Shown here piece by piece: positions 1-14,500 of a stretch of DNA of 64,000 bases; the first letter of the stretch is position 1; each line of letters starts with the position of its first letter. The DNA is from Dipylidium caninum (lineage: Eukaryota; Platyhelminthes; Cestoda; Cyclophyllidea; Dipylidiidae). The stretch lies in the NCBI GenBank assembly GCA_017562135.1, contig QEYB01000629.1:558001-622000 (forward strand). The letters run 5' to 3'. The notes under the pieces were generated by a model. It saw only the letters and a program-made list of their open reading frames with translations, did no database searches and was not told the origin of the DNA. The position numbers were made by a program, and so were the translations under genes.

Positions 1-2124
1 AAATTACCGAATATTCTTGCAGGAATTTACACAACTGAAGGAAAACATAAACACGTGAGTTAGACTCTGGGAACTTGGCCAGAAAATTGAGCCTCGGATA
101 CTTGAGACACCAGAATTGAATACAACCATTGTTAGTAAATAAAAATTGCCGTTCCGTCTAGCGAACTCAGTACTATTCCCCGTAAGCCTATCTACACCCC
201 TGGCCTTTTAATCACCGGTTCACAATGAATCACTGCTATCTAACAGTATGATGATTGCCGACATCCGTCGCCTTACTAAAGTGTTTCTCACATTCATCAA
301 GGTCAGTATGTAATGGAATTCATTAAACCGTACTGCAAGATACTCCGCAGTGAGAAATACTACGACCATCCGCCTTCCTTTTCTCCACACACGTAATCGA
401 GACGCCGTTTTAACCTTTCTACAAATTTACTTTTGGTTAGACCCATGCTAGTAAATCCATGCAACACAAATTCATATTTACTAAGCCTAAATCACCGTAA
501 TTTGTGATGCACGCACGCAGGTTGCCAGAACCCTATATCGTTCCAAAGAACATTTACTTCTACCCGAGCACACACACATATCCATAACACTTGAGCTAAA
601 ATGAGGTCGAAAGAAAGCGATACCCTTGAACATGTGGTTCTTTGCATAACACCAAGCGCTGTCAAATCGCAAGAGAACTGGTTTGTTAAATGTGGCAAAA
701 GTCAGCGCATTTAATAAAACATCAGACAACACGACACGCAAGATATGGGAAGGATGATGTTTCTACTAAGCTTTACATTTGTAAAGGGGAACCGAACTTG
801 CACTTATCATCGGTGCGTTACTACAACACGCCGAGTCGCCCGTATTTAACTGATATACCATTCCTAGAGGTGACTTTGATGAAATTAAAATGGAGTTTCT
901 AAACAATGCTGCTAAAAGTGTTACAGTTTAGATGTTCTGTTAACTGAAGAGGTAGGCGTGATCAAGATGGATTTCCGTAAAAAATGATGTTTCGTAAAGT
1001 AAAGTTTTAATTTTTACAGGATTCTGAAAGAAGAACTCTTACGGTTACCAAATGATCAAGGTTAATTCCCCCCCCCCCCCCAGTGATTACACATAAAATG
1101 TAACATTTACTCAAGTGAAAATTAATGAACTGAGCCTTTGGACAACTAATATTAAACAATCCAAAATCCCATAATCCCGTACCATGAAGCAGTAAAAAAA
1201 TGTAAGCTCAATCGCAAACTGTCGTAGCAGTCAAACAAGAAATATAAATGACTATTCGAAATTTACCTCGCGGCAGCGTATCTGAGGAAAGACACAATTG
1301 AAATGAACCTCGTTAGATCAAGTTAGAAATTTTAAAAAAGTCAGAAATTCTCCGTATAATTCACTCATGAATATTATTATCCCAAACCAAAATGAACATA
1401 CTGACAGTCGCAAATCCATGACTGGTCTCAGGTCATGACCTCTGTACGTGTAGCAAACACGTCGTGTTGACAAATAAAACAGCTCTAAGACCTTCGTGAC
1501 CCAGTTTATCGATTGCATATAAATCGGTAGTGACGTAGCGATTAGACATGTGGTACCCTGATGGTAAAGCTATAACAATTTTAAGCAGTGGAGCGTTAAA
1601 AATCGTCGATCCTCGACATACCAGAGACTTTATATCCAGTATTTGAGATATATAAAAACGTCTCGTCTGAAACAGCTTCACGCCAATTTACAGTGCACAA
1701 CAGAGCAATCATCATACACAATAGGCTCAAATCTCCGCGAGTTCAAACTTCAAATAGGCTTACAATCTTCTGTTCTTCCTGCCAAATTAAAATCGCCAAT
1801 CAAATAAAAAAGCTTAGAAAAAGTTCGACAATTTAATTTTGGAACATGGTACCATAATGCCAACAACAGGCGATCCACAATATTTGTTTGCAACACGTGG
1901 TTGTAAAAAAGACTGTATGCGACAAAATGACGAAAGTAAGTATGTTTACAAGACCTCAGCCTCGGGAAAATAGTCTCTTTTGGATAAAACCTGGGCTGTA
2001 TTCGGCCAAAAGCAGAAAACACAATTACAAATACACTGAGAAAACAACTAGCGCGTGCTAACGGGTAGGTATAAATACCAATAATACCTTCGGCAAACCC
2101 ATCTCACATTAGCACTCCTCTTGT
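1..2124. other. Intergenic, no gene recognised
   Basis: This stretch lies downstream of the minus-strand PDHA1 gene and runs to the left edge. Only short open frames occur on both strands, none with a recognisable domain, conserved motif or convincing splice pattern. A run of 14 cytosines is at 1068-1081. Confidence 0.5.
1068..1081. repeat. Poly-C tract (14 C)
   Basis: Uninterrupted run of 14 cytosines in intergenic DNA. Runs like this are length-variable and are common places for sequencing error. Ten-base C runs are also seen at 36483-36492 and 53775-53784, and a 13-base A run at 61035-61047. Confidence 0.9.
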
Positions 2125-3778
2125 TTACTCCTTTGGTACGAATTTCTGCCCGAGGTCACTACCGCGAACAGTGAAATTGTCGGGATACTGTCTATACACA
2201 TGAGTATACGCAGACTCAATAGCGGGAATAGGTGCCTTCTCGCATTCTTCCACGTCTTTTTCAACTTCCTGACGAATCTTCTTATCGATAGCCTGTTAAA
2301 AAATCGATTAGACAAATAGTTCCTCATGAAAAAGGAAAGGACAAAATACCTTGATTTCATCATCAGTGGCCAAACCACTAGAAGTCATGAATCGCCCAAA
2401 AAGAATGATCGGGTCGCGTTCACGACGAACAGTTTGAATTTCGTCACGGGTACGGTAGCTGGTGCCGGGATCAGACATACTGTGACCAAAGTAACGGTAC
2501 GTTTCCAGTTCCAGAAGAATCGGACCTTTTCCAGAACGACACCATTCTGTAGCGTAACGCATCGCTTCGCGCACGGTCAACACTTCCATGCCATCAGCCT
2601 GAAGCGCATAAGCAATTGTCAGTTAAGGCTAAAAAGGGGACCAAAGCAGGCAACAAGAAACACATGACAACGACATCCTAATGGTAAATTATGCAAATGG
2701 TTCATACTTTGAGCAGGCTCTCTAAAACGAGTAGGAAAAATATTCTTCCCAAGTCTGGCACGTAAAAGTGAGACTACTACCTACTTCTGAGGCCAGCGTG
2801 CTCCATAACACTAGTTAAAATCGCACATGGAACATGTCATATTAAGGACTTAAAAAAGACGAACCCAGATTCCTGGAATGACATCACCCCGAGTGTAATA
2901 AGCGGTGTTGGAAGAAGATCGTTGAGCCGAAGTACCCATGCCATATTTGTTATTTTCGCAGATGAAAATGCAAGGAAGATTCCATAACTTGGCCATATTA
3001 AAGGTCTCGAAAACCTGACCCTGGTTAGAAGCACCATCGCCATACATTGTCACACAAACGTTATTTGTACCGTTACGCTTCTTGTGAAGAGCGATACCAG
3101 CGCCTAATGGCACCTATAAATACCCAAACGGTAGATCAAGCTAAGAAAAATTTATGAAACACAGGTAAGCTGGGAACTTACCTGAGCGCCGACAATACCA
3201 TTGCCGCCGTAGAATTCTTTGGCATACATGTGCATACTCCCACCCTTACCGGCAACATTTCCGTTTACTTTACCCATGAGCTCGCCAATAACGCTAGATA
3301 CAGATTCGCCTCTAGTGATGACGAAACCGTGGCAACGATAGGCGGTGATAATGGCATCGCCGGGAATAAGAGCAGACTCAATACCAACGGCGACAGCTTC
3401 CTAAAATTCAGTTTAATTCGCAGTCTCGGCCGCATATAACGGAAAGAGAAGAATTGCAAAATACAACATACCTGACCAGAATACAGGTGACAAAAACCAC
3501 GAACTTTTTTTTCCTTGTATAACGTGCTCAATGTGGTTTCCATACGACGAATACGTTGCATGGTCTCATAGTACTGCAGTGCTTCTTCTCTTGTACATGT
3601 GGAAGTTTGGGCTGGGCCCTCATCTAGTTTAAAAAGCTTAAATTGCTGCAACTGAACAGTAGCCGAGGTGCATGACAGTCTGCGAGCGAGTAAAATGCTT
3701 CCAGATGCCTAGGTAAATAGGTTATAAGAGAAAAGTACGACATACGTATGCACGAATATAACTGACCGCTCTCAACAT
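2125..3778 (-). CDS. PDHA1: Pyruvate dehydrogenase E1 component subunit alpha, mitochondrial
   Basis: Catalytic alpha chain of pyruvate dehydrogenase; with the beta chain it decarboxylates pyruvate using thiamine diphosphate in the mitochondrial matrix, feeding acetyl-CoA to the E2 core. Six exons join in phase: 3767-3778, 3472-3708, 3182-3400, 2865-3113, 2350-2598 and 2125-2292, giving 377 residues, close to the usual 380-400. Exon 1 codes only MLRA; with exon 2 it makes an Arg/Ser/Ala-rich transit peptide. The thiamine diphosphate motif is complete, from [12 protein letters not shown] to CENN. The regulatory phosphorylation loop is kept around [18 protein letters not shown], so control by PDH kinase is plausible by family knowledge. 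Introns are 58, 71, 68, 266 and 57 nt. The exon 4 donor (TGG/GTTCGT) is weak but the frame and family alignment agree. Start chosen because it is the only ATG that yields a transit peptide in frame. Confidence 0.95.
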
Positions 3779-5601
3779 ATTGCGCGATACGACTCGAAAC
3801 TGTTGAAAATAGCAAAATGCAAGCGGGAGACCCGTTGGTTTATTAAAACAAATTTTGAATATTCATAAAGTAAAATTAGCATTGAAAATGACGTTAAGAG
3901 CTCTATTGTAATATTTAAAACTTTTTATTATCTATTATTTTGCAATTTTAATCAGCGCTTATTTGTGCAAATGAGCTAGTACAACATCAAAATTAAAATC
4001 TTCAAGCTGCTCAAGATATTATATTTGAAAGTACCTCCGTAAACTAACTAACATTGCACTTATTACCACAAACAGATGTGTTTTCTTACAACCCGAAGTT
4101 TCATCGACTAATAAAGGTAGTATCTTACCAAACGTCTTACCGTCAATCACATCTCGAATATAGCCAACTGTTTGCTGTCTACCTTTGCCATATTGCGTCC
4201 AAAGCCTCACCCATCCCCTTTTTCGCCTTTTATTAGTACTCTCAGTAAGACACGGTCATGCAATAGGAGTAGCTATATATTAGATTCATTATTTGCTTAA
4301 AATATTCCTGTTATATGTGAACACATTAGGCAGCTAATGTGCTTCTTATTTCAAATCACCCCATGGAAAGCTATGACTTAAAGCTAATATCCATCTGAGA
4401 AAGGTCACTTGGTGAGACCATAACTTACTCAATAAACAATCCGCTAATTTTTTCATCTTTTCGGGTTTTATCCCTCTATCTTCTTGATTTAAATTCAAAA
4501 TAGTGTAGCTGCGGTTTTCAACCCAGCCTGTAGTATTATCATTATTGCTGTGGTATATTTACACACCTCATTTCCATTGTCAAATAATTGCACCGAATGG
4601 TTTTATGTCTTAACCCCTTTTTTTCGAGTATCTAACTTTCCCCTACTTAACACAATATGTGACCAACCTTTGAGGAATATATGAACAATTATTATAACGC
4701 GCACTCTAAATATGGCAACTCTAACAGCAATATAACATTTGCAAAGGAGCCGGATATATAGACGCTCATTGTCTCTAATTTGACGACGTTATAATTTCCA
4801 GGACTTCGTAAATCATCACATACAGGATCACCAAGCAATTTCATCTACGAACCATCCGTAATTAACTCTGCCATTAAGAGACACTAGTTGAATCGCCCTC
4901 TTGTAAGTAAGTGTAAATGTTACCTGCCACTATCACTGCTCTCGACTGGCATGTCAACCTCTAGTTTGGAATCCCAGTGCAACCACCACACCCACTACGT
5001 CAACTGCCAGGATAGTTAGATTACTTTCGCAATAGGTTATCGCTTACTAGAAGCAAAAATGGTAGAAAGTATTGCAACCACTGAGTCTGGACACGATTAA
5101 CCAATGGACACATCGGCATATGAGAAGTAAATGTTACGTCAAGCCTTAGGGACCAGAATCACTGCTCATTCCCCACCCCTTTTAACGGTATTTAACCCCA
5201 TTGCCCTGATATGATTATAGACGACAAAAATATATTGCCTGGGGCGTAAGTTGCACGGTTGATAGGAACAAAACAGTTATGGAGAAAAAATAAGAGGTCT
5301 ACCAACTAATGAAGCGTCTAACAACACTGACAGTCGCGGATGATTAGTCGATCTTAACTGAGACTAGTTTACACAAGAAAAACGCGGAATTCGCCAAGAA
5401 TAGTGACGTTGCTACACTAACATTCACTAACCAGACCGACTTTAACCTTGTACACGCAAACGAAATATGGGACGATACTCTATACAAATTTAATAAGGAT
5501 GCACGCAAGAGGAGATAGAGATTGAGAGTAAAATAGCTGAAATATGTACATAGGCATATAAGAGAAGAGCGGCGAAAGTGGATCGTTAAAGGATGACCAA
5601 G
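3779..5601. other. Intergenic region between PDHA1 and GPALPP1-like gene
   Basis: Lies upstream of PDHA1 and downstream of the next minus-strand gene. It should hold the PDHA1 promoter and 5' untranslated region, but I can name no specific element. No coding exon recognised on either strand; open frames are short and lack family motifs. Confidence 0.45.
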
Positions 5602-8600
5602 TTAGAGGAACTTCTGTCCACCATGAGCGAACTTTGAACCCAATTGCTTGGAACGTTCAATGATAGCCCGACGTTGGAGTGTATCCACCCGGGAGACGAA
5701 GAGGTCGCGTTCTCGGTCGAAGGGCTGCCGTATTGGAGTAGGTGTCTCTGTCTTTTTTCCTTTTTTTCTACCTTTTTTCCTCTCCTTGGTCTTTTTCTCC
5801 TGGTTAAAAGAAAAAAACTCCGATAGGTAGCTATACTGCGATTGTAAATTCTTAGTACCCTGTTTAACATGCCCGAAGAAAAAACAGTCCCATAACCTAC
5901 TTTGATACGTAATGAAACCAAATTCCCGAGTCGGTGTGTCAGTGACTGTCTAACTATATTCCCTAATGAATGAAATTACCTTAGATGGAATCATGTTTTT
6001 TCTTTACACTTACTGAATATTCGGATACTGTTAAAAAGGTGCACGTTCTTACTCCAACTAAAGGTACACAGCACAGACGTGGCGATGGCTAGGGTCAGTT
6101 CATCAGTCCACCGCCGCTCAAATGACTTGCGATAGATTGAAGATATGGTGGAGGAAAACATAACTTCATCCCCACACAAGCCTGACAGGGGAAATACATT
6201 TAAGCAACCCATTTTGAGCAAAGATTTGGACTTATAAATTAACTAAGAAAATTAGTTAAGTAAAGAGTAGGTGAGGATTCCAGTCCTCCAAATTGAAGAG
6301 GATTTCACATGAGGCATGAACTGATTAGGAGTCTTCGAGTAAAAGATGAATTGAGACTACCGAAAGGCTTGAAGCGGCCAGTCTATTTGGCAATTGGTGT
6401 CCAAAGAGTCGAGCAAAGGCTGAGTCGCCAAGCTGACAACGAAATGTGCTGCTGCTGGAAGTATCTAGGGGGCTGCGACACAATATAGAAGCATTAGGAA
6501 GACCGAAACTATGGGGATTGCAAATAACGTGTTTCGTCGAATCAGGAAATCAGAAAATAATTTTATCTAGAGTAGATGAAAACGTCGAGGTGGAGTTGGT
6601 TTTGGGCTAGCGACTCTTAACCCTTCTGATCTACGAAGGTATACCATCCCCTGAGATGAAACAGGAATATTACCTGAGAATGCGCCATCTCGGTGTTAAT
6701 GCCACAGTAGCCTGGCCAGAGCGAGGGAAATAATGTCGTTGGTGAAACACACATTACAGTTAATGTGTAACGATCACAATTACTTGACGATTTTAATGTG
6801 AACCATTCTAAATCAACTGCCTCGACAGTTTAATTCAAACGTGTTGGTGCTTAGGACTAGAAGAGTATTTTGCTAGGCATCGCGAGCATGTTCGGTGATT
6901 TTTCACGGAGTGGAATGCAAAGACACGATTAGAGAGACTTTAAAGGCAAGTGGCAGATGATATACAGGGCATAGAAACCAAACTAATGGTGGACAGAATA
7001 GCAGGGAGGAGGGCAGAAATCAGATAATGCTCAGAAAGGACGGTACTCACTACAAAGCGCTTCCACTGAAACTAGGAAGGGAGTTAGGGAGAAAAGGGAG
7101 TTAGTCTTCCATAGCTGAAAGCATGAGTGATATTCACCTTTTCGTGATGCGAGTGTTTGTGTTTTCGGTGACTTTTTGGATTGCTCTGTTCTTCCAAACA
7201 ACTACTCGTACCACTGGTAGAACAACTGCTCGAGGCGCTTGAAGTACTGGAAGTGCTATTTTCACGTCTTTTATGTTTCCTCGTCTTCCGTGACTTCCTA
7301 ACCTCCCGAGCACGCTTCCTCTGGTGTTTCTCTAAAAGGCTTTCATTTCGGTGATGTCTCTTCTGAAAGACAAGGAGTTCAAAAAATCAGGGCTGCAGTC
7401 TGCCCGGCTCAGATCCTTCGCCGCGATACCACCATGGATCCTTTTCGACCCGGTGCACCAGGTTACTGAATATTAATAGAGAATAAGCTTTAAGTGTTCC
7501 CTCGTGATTGTTTTAGCACATCGTTTAGTTAAACTTAAGATGCACGATGACTTTTCAACATCAAAAGTAGAAGAAAAGTAGCCATGATTTAGGGTAAACT
7601 CACGTTGTACTCAGTTGCGACAACCATCATCTTATTGTCTCTGGCGGCAACCGCATCCCGCATCGTCTGTGAATGTGGATTGGACTTGGGGATCTAAAGG
7701 CAAAAAAGGATTAGGAAACCAGAATCGAGTTTTAAGAAGACAACCAACTGATCTTTCGACGCTTCTATGAGGCCGAAAACAAAACAAACACCTCAAATGC
7801 TGTAATTTTTCATAGATCTAAAAATTATTATTTTACGATGGACGAAAAATGCAAGAGCCTGGAGGATGTTCTATGAGGGAAACAAAGTCTCTATTGAGCA
7901 TTCAACTCGGTACACAAGGAGATAGGTTGGATGCAAGCCGACTGGTTTCCTTTGAGCCTCAACAGGACGATAATTTTGGAGAATAAAGGAGTGCACCTGT
8001 GCAAAACCCTTGCTTACAATGTGGTGTGCTGCACAGCTAAGACAACTCTATAAACTTTATCTCGGCAACTACATGGCACAAAGATGTTTCCAACGGGAAC
8101 CTTACCGTAGTCTGTCCAACGATTGTCCGAGCAAATGTGTGTACTTCTGAGTCGGCAATGCCTTTCCCAACTCTCAGTGGAAACAGTCAGGATAATGGCA
8201 ATGCTGTTTCACTGTCTTCGATGTTTTAAGCAAAAATGAGGTGTCATTCGTGACCTAGTTTTTTCAAAATAAGATCACACTCAAATGGGCGACTTGACAG
8301 GAGAAAATGACGCCGCGAGACCCCGCAATCCCTATGAATTAACTATAAAGCGACTGACGCCTGAAAAGTGCGACTTTAAAATGAGTTGTCAGTCGACGCT
8401 CAATTAGGATAAATGTCGATTATATAAATAAATCACAATACAAATTGGACTTAGCTTTAAAGTAACAACAGATGCTTAAGAACAAACACAAGTATGATAA
8501 GAAAAAAACAGAATACTAGAATCAGAGTAAGTAGGGCGAAAGAAGCACTTAGAGAGGACAACAACTTGGCCTGATCCTCAAGTATCGCGAAGAAAAAACC

Positions 8601-9781
8601 TTTTATAGACAGTTCAAACAACTGCCACAGACTGCAATACCGAAAACAAGTTCGACAGATATAAGGTAGACCGTAGTATTCTGATAAAAGACTGTCTTTA
8701 AGGGCATTCAAGGTGACCTAGCAATACAAGTGTGGCCAATAAAAACCCAGTCATTTGAAACTGCCGCACATTTCGAATGAAGAAATTTGAGTGCAACTAT
8801 GATACGCTCAGAGGCGCGAATAGCGACGCTCTGAATTGGGAGTCACAAAATTAATAGTTAGGACAAAAGACAACCGCTCACAACTCTGATTTACTTTAGG
8901 TTCACAAAAGGACCATACATAAGGTATGACTATTCAAAACGGCGTAAAATCGAGGTTTGCGGGACGGTCGACAAGGCGCAGCAGACTAAGCATTTCGTAG
9001 GGCGCCCGCTCGAAAGACAAGGGGCTTTAGGCTTGTGACACACCAACCCTCGGGCTAATGGCCCAGAATCAAATCCACAGACCTAATAAGCACACTAAAA
9101 ATACAAGTCGTTTACCGCTAAACAAACCTACTTATTGTGAGATCTCATTTAGCGGCTGTCTACCACAGACCAAGTAATCAGGATGGTAACAAAAAAGCGC
9201 GTAGATTGCCAGGTGACTTACATTGGCAGTGGCAGCTGTAGAGAACGCAGAGGAGGAGGAGGGTTGACTACCACCCACAGTGAACCATGTGGCATCCACA
9301 CCAGAGGCATTGGAGACACCCTGTTGGAATTTTCTCGGCTTCAATGCCGCCTTGGGGTCTTTCGAGACTGGCAAGTAGTTTGTCATCCAGGCTTCACGTT
9401 CCATGCATTCTGCAGGAGGTGGAACGACATTTGACACCAACTGAAAGGAAGGAATGAAAAAATGAATGAAGCTTAAAGATAGTTTCTTTAAGCAATAATT
9501 CATACATCATCTTTTGATCTTGCGGAGAAGTGGCGTAGTTCCTCGACAACCTCATTACCGGGTAGAAGTGGTCCGATAGTTGCGATATCAATGGGCTCCG
9601 TCCCGTCTCGCTCAACCCCTTCCGCTTCTGCCGCCATTCTTTCCCGCACCAGATGCTCCGGCAGTGATGGCCCGATTCCTCCGCTCGGCACCACTGCGTC
9701 CGGAGCTAGTTGAGGCCCGATTACCCTCACTTCTTCCCCATTAGACAAATCATCGCTGTTTGAATTGCCTTTCCCTTCAGC
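5602..9781 (-). CDS. GPALPP1: GPALPP motifs-containing protein 1-like (DUF3752), 5' exon not found
   Basis: Nuclear-type protein of unknown exact role. Exons read in phase are 9506-9781, 9222-9440, 7604-7693, 7138-7362 and 5602-5799, giving about 334 residues without the first exon. The N-terminal exon carries three GPALPP-type motifs: IGPQLAPD, IGPSLPEHL and IGPLLPGN. Exon 2 has a REAWMTNYLP segment and a later ATWF segment typical of the family. Exon 4 is a basic Arg/Ser-rich stretch after ESLLEKHQRK. The last exon holds the family's C-terminal block, from PFDRERDL to SKQLGSKFAHGGQKFL, then a stop. No ATG exists in the first exon seen; its 5' end is an acceptor (TTCAG) at 9782, so a short initiating exon lies further upstream. 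Introns are 65 nt, then about 1.5 kb, 241 nt and 1.3 kb. The family assignment rests on motif order and the C-terminus. Confidence 0.85.
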
Positions 9782-11502
9782 CTGAATTGGGTGGAGATAG
9801 AAAAATGCTCAGCGAAACAGCATTTAACGAATCATGCCGTCGATGATTCTTGGGCCCCCAAGTTGGACACAGCCAATAGAGATGGTGTCATGCAGACATC
9901 TAAGTTTAAGTGGAATAGTCGAGTGGACTAGATTTCAAAACAAATGAATAAAGTTATTCAGGTTCGGGAATAGCATGGGTCGCTAAATGATATGACACAG
10001 CGGAACAAACACAACTGCGCCAACAAGTCTTACTCTCTTTGCATTTCTATCTAATAATAATGGCGAGGCATGAGACCACAAGGCAGGAACAAGGCTGGTG
10101 CCATCCTCTGGAGCAACTTAGGTACTCAAGACCCGCCCCTTGAACTGCAAATATATAGACTAAATAGGAGATGGTATGTCCCAAAAAAGTCCCAGTGCGA
10201 GGACAAGCAGCACCAGCCCGCCGCCCGGTTGACTTTCAGACAAATCTGATTGGGCCACCGGCTCACCGCCAGAAAGTACGGGATAAGTGGACAACAATGT
10301 GGGATAGTATATAGTCGCAATGTTAAAGATGAGTGTAAATTTCAGAAATTAAATCGAATCTACCTTTATGCCTGAATCAACAACACTTCCCAGCATTGGT
10401 CATGCTAACGTTAAATCTACTTATGAATGATATCTCGGCCATAGGCCATCAACCTCCAAATGGCCTAGCTGACGTGGTCATTTAGAAGTAGAGGTACCGG
10501 CAAGGCGACAGCCTGAACAACATTTGCATGAGATGGGTGGGACGATAAATGAGAGGTAGTGCAGAAAGAAGATTTAAAGGCTATAACCCTAGCCGTTGAC
10601 AAAGTGGACTATCAAAATGGACGACGAATTAATGGGAATTACGTCAACCACTGATGTAGGCACTTTAGCGACATTCAAGTAAACGAAGAGAAAAGCAAAT
10701 CAAACAGATTCCAGGTAGCTGATTAGGCAGACTCCACAACTATGCTTATTTCCTAGATTATGCCTCCATTCTAGCAGCTCTCCCAAATTTTACTAAACAC
10801 CAAATTATTCATATCCGAGGGAACACATAAAATATTATCCCCAGAACTTTGCCCGTTTCTACCCTACCACTTAACTACCAAAGCGGACAGAAGGATTTTG
10901 ACAACCTAGTTTAAATCGAGCCCTATCAGTAAGCGTTGACCTTATCTTCCTACTATGACAACAAAAATACGAGTCCATTATAGAATTTAGACATGGCAGA
11001 ACAATCGCACAGATACAAACACAGGTGAACATAGGCTATATAGAAATGGATTTAAAAAATCGTTTAATCATAAAGGAGATCCTATTTCTTCAACATACAG
11101 TTGAAAATAGAATGAAAAAATTGAAGAATCAGTCATTTCGACATAAAATTAAGCAATTACAAAAAGACTCATCTTAATGAAAGACGAAGTTTAATTTATA
11201 AAATTAAAAATACCTTGAGGAAAACAAATGCCCTCCGCTCAGAGAGTAGCGTAACTGTACATTGACATCGGCCTCAATCGTGCACATAAGCAGAGGAGAA
11301 TTCGTTAATTGAGCAACTACTGTAAAAATGTGATGTATTTGTATTTTTTAATAAAAATAAGAGGTAACCAATGGTACTCCAAGAATCGGTCCGAGTAGAT
11401 GAACAGCAAAGTATATATGAGTAAAGAAATTGAAGTCAGAGTAGAGGCGAGTAGAAACGAGGACGTCGGCGCTGCAATTTGGCTGTTTACGTAGCCACAC
11501 GT
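9782..11502. other. Region upstream of GPALPP1-like gene; initiating exon not located
   Basis: Between the last recognised GPALPP1-like exon and the stop of MPPE1. The missing first exon and promoter of the GPALPP1-like gene should be here. Several small frames exist (for example minus strand 10126-10320) but none has a donor and phase that I could tie to the gene with confidence. Confidence 0.4.
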
Positions 11503-14500
11503 TCAGGAGTCCTTATTGTCGTGACGATGCGGAACGTTTGAGGATCGCGAAAGGTATCGACGCTGACTGAGGTAGAATATGAGGATGATTAGAAGACCGA
11601 CGGCATAGTTAAGACCTATTGTCAGCTCCGTCGGCACGTGACATCGTCGAAGAGCGTACCCGTTCTTCGAAGCGTGTAGCTGCAATAATCGAGACAATAA
11701 ATCTAAACCCTTGTGGACCGCTAAAGAAGTTTGAAACCTAAATACGGGTTTAAGCAACCGAACTGTCTTACCACCATCACTAGTTAAAATGACCCGAAAT
11801 CATGATGTAGTTGATGTTTTACGAAATACAACGTGGTTCGTAAATAACAACATTATATAAAATAAATAGCTTAACAAAAAAAGAATGACTTTTGGTACTA
11901 TAAAACCAATCTTGGGGCTTTTAATTTGAGCCTCGACATTTAATCGAAGTGGCAGAGCTCAACGTGCCTGAGGTGGCGTACCACGCAGCAGAAGGTAGGG
12001 CACGTAGTTGAGTTAACTGTGAATGAACACCATCCAAACCGACGATTTGTTGTTTCAAATTTCCCTCGGAGTCTGAGTGGTAGATGTACAGTGACGCTGA
12101 CATTATAAGTGTGAACACTTACAATCAACCATGATATCATCATCACGGCGTTAAGACCAGTCCCGGATTCTCCCATAATGCACGAAATAAAGTCACATTC
12201 ATATCCGCAGAGATTATACAACCTTACAACAATTAATTCACGATGCCAAAAAACCAAACCCACAAAGTAGTGACACTCCCTTCTTCCAATCCGACGAAAA
12301 TGTAACTTAGGGGGATGCGCGAGGTATTAAAAAAAGATCAAACCGGATAAGTCCGTTCGGTTGCCGCCCTCCAATTCCCATTTTGAATAGTAAATGCGCA
12401 AGGGCAAGCGAGGAAACATTTACCCATGAAAATGAAACTCTTCATAGCATACCATCTGATTTTTATACTCCTTAATCATACGCGTCACTTTGTAACCTTA
12501 ATTTACAGGCGTCTTTGCACGTTTTTCTCGACGTCAATAATAATAGAACACGAAATTGAAGTAATGAGGAGGCCACTTAACGGTGTAAGAGGTGGATGTT
12601 GGAAGATGGCACTATCAAGTTACTAGAGGGCTGGGGTTGCCGAACTCAAGTCTAAAAACTTCGTCTGATATAAAATCATGTCAATATGAAAAATTACCAT
12701 AAAATTCAGTGTTGTATACGGAACACAATTGCTAAAAGTGTGGTAGATTACATACTAGTGTTGTTCCATGAATATAGGCAGTGGGTATTCGTCGATTGTT
12801 AAGGTCGTTTCACAGTGCTCAAGGGAAATCGGGGAGCACTTCGATTACGCTTCGAAAGCGAGAAAAGAGCTGACATTAAACGAGATTGAATTCCAAAGAA
12901 TGTCAATACCTTTCAGTTGCATAAACCCATATACCGGAAGGGAAGGGTACTTACAAGGACGAATCCAGGGCTATTGGAGACTCGGTAGGAGAGAGGTGGA
13001 AGAGTCCATTCTTCCGTCCACCATGTATCTCCTCTCCGCGTGCCCATTGTGTGGTTGCGTCGGCAATAGTAGTGGGAGTGGCCAGCCAAAGCCAAACGTG
13101 GCCGAATAGAAAATAAAAGCTGCAAAAAACGAGGATTTGGTTTATAACGCTTTCAGTTCTCAGATGGCAATGGTTGATATTTACATTGATCATTGTCTAA
13201 TTTAGTAATCAAAAAAAACAGCGAAGACGAGAGGCGTGGGAGTAAATTAGAACACTTGGTTTACACTTTTAACTTTCTACGACGTCTATAAAAAATAAAA
13301 TAAAGGAATGTATAAACGCTGACTGTGCTGTACTTGGAACGGCTGAAATACAACAATGAAGGAGACGTAAATTTTTCCAGTTCTATGGGTAAACAGGCCA
13401 CGAATGAACTGTATACCGACGAGAAATTTCATTTCATTAAGCATTCAGGATCACACCACTAAGAGTTACAGTTTTTTCTAGTCAAATCTGGTGTCATTCT
13501 GGATGGGAACAGTATATAATGCGGTCAGTCGATGGGTCTCCAATTTTCTTTCAAGTCATTGCCAATCCCAAGACCTTATGTCTTAGTAACAAAAATTGAC
13601 TTTAAATTGTCGTCTATTTCATCATGGATCAAAAGCCTGCAGAATAAGCCTAAGAAATTGAAAAATTTAGTAAATTGAGTCCCCACTCAGGTTTTGCTTG
13701 CCGACATAAATTACAAATCAGTTGAGGACAGAGGCGGAAGAAAAACCACCTTATTGGATTGAAAGCGATTTTATCATAAATACCTTCCAAGTCGCATTTG
13801 GTACAGAAATAGTGATGCTAATTTTCTATTATGATTTAATTTCTAAGAAAAAGGCATGCAGCCCGAAGAGAGCTTGCACTCCCGGATTTCTTGTTATAAT
13901 TACATAATTCAAGAGTCTGGCAAAGGATATAGCACGTAACGGAAAGAAGAGACAAACCTGTTTAGTAGCCGCGTCAAAGAGGCAGTCGATTCCGGGTCGG
14001 TAGGCCTCACGACGTTGCGGCTCCGGCATGGAGTCGCGCAGACCTGCCTCACAAACGGTCTCGTTCGGTCGATAGAGGGGGAAGTGTTGAATGAGGATGG
14101 GATGCGAGTATTCCCCCGGCTGAAGCACTACAAAAAAAAAACAAAAATGCGGAACAATTTTTGAGGAACTTGTCGATCCAACCAGAAATATGACAATAAT
14201 GATGGAAAGCAAAGCCATATTAGTTGAGACTTAGGAACCGCAATTGGCCAAAAACGGTGGGTTGTGCTCGTATTCAATTAACGCATAATTAAAGTGCCAC
14301 AGTACAAAATTTGCGTGTGAAACAGAACAAAATTTTGTCCACAAAATGTGTAAAACTAAAGTAAAATTAACTTTCGGTAATTACGCTAAGATTTTACGAA
14401 GAATGGTGACTATTGTTTTGCGGGATTAAGTAACCTTCCCAACGCTGTGTTGTTTAATGATGAAGCAAACACTTAAAAAACGACTGGAAAGGGAAATATT

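Noticed and set aside
5644..5830. Two overlapping plus-strand frames near 5.7 kb
   Set aside because: Antisense to the last GPALPP1-like exon, whose C-terminal block is clearly conserved on the minus strand.
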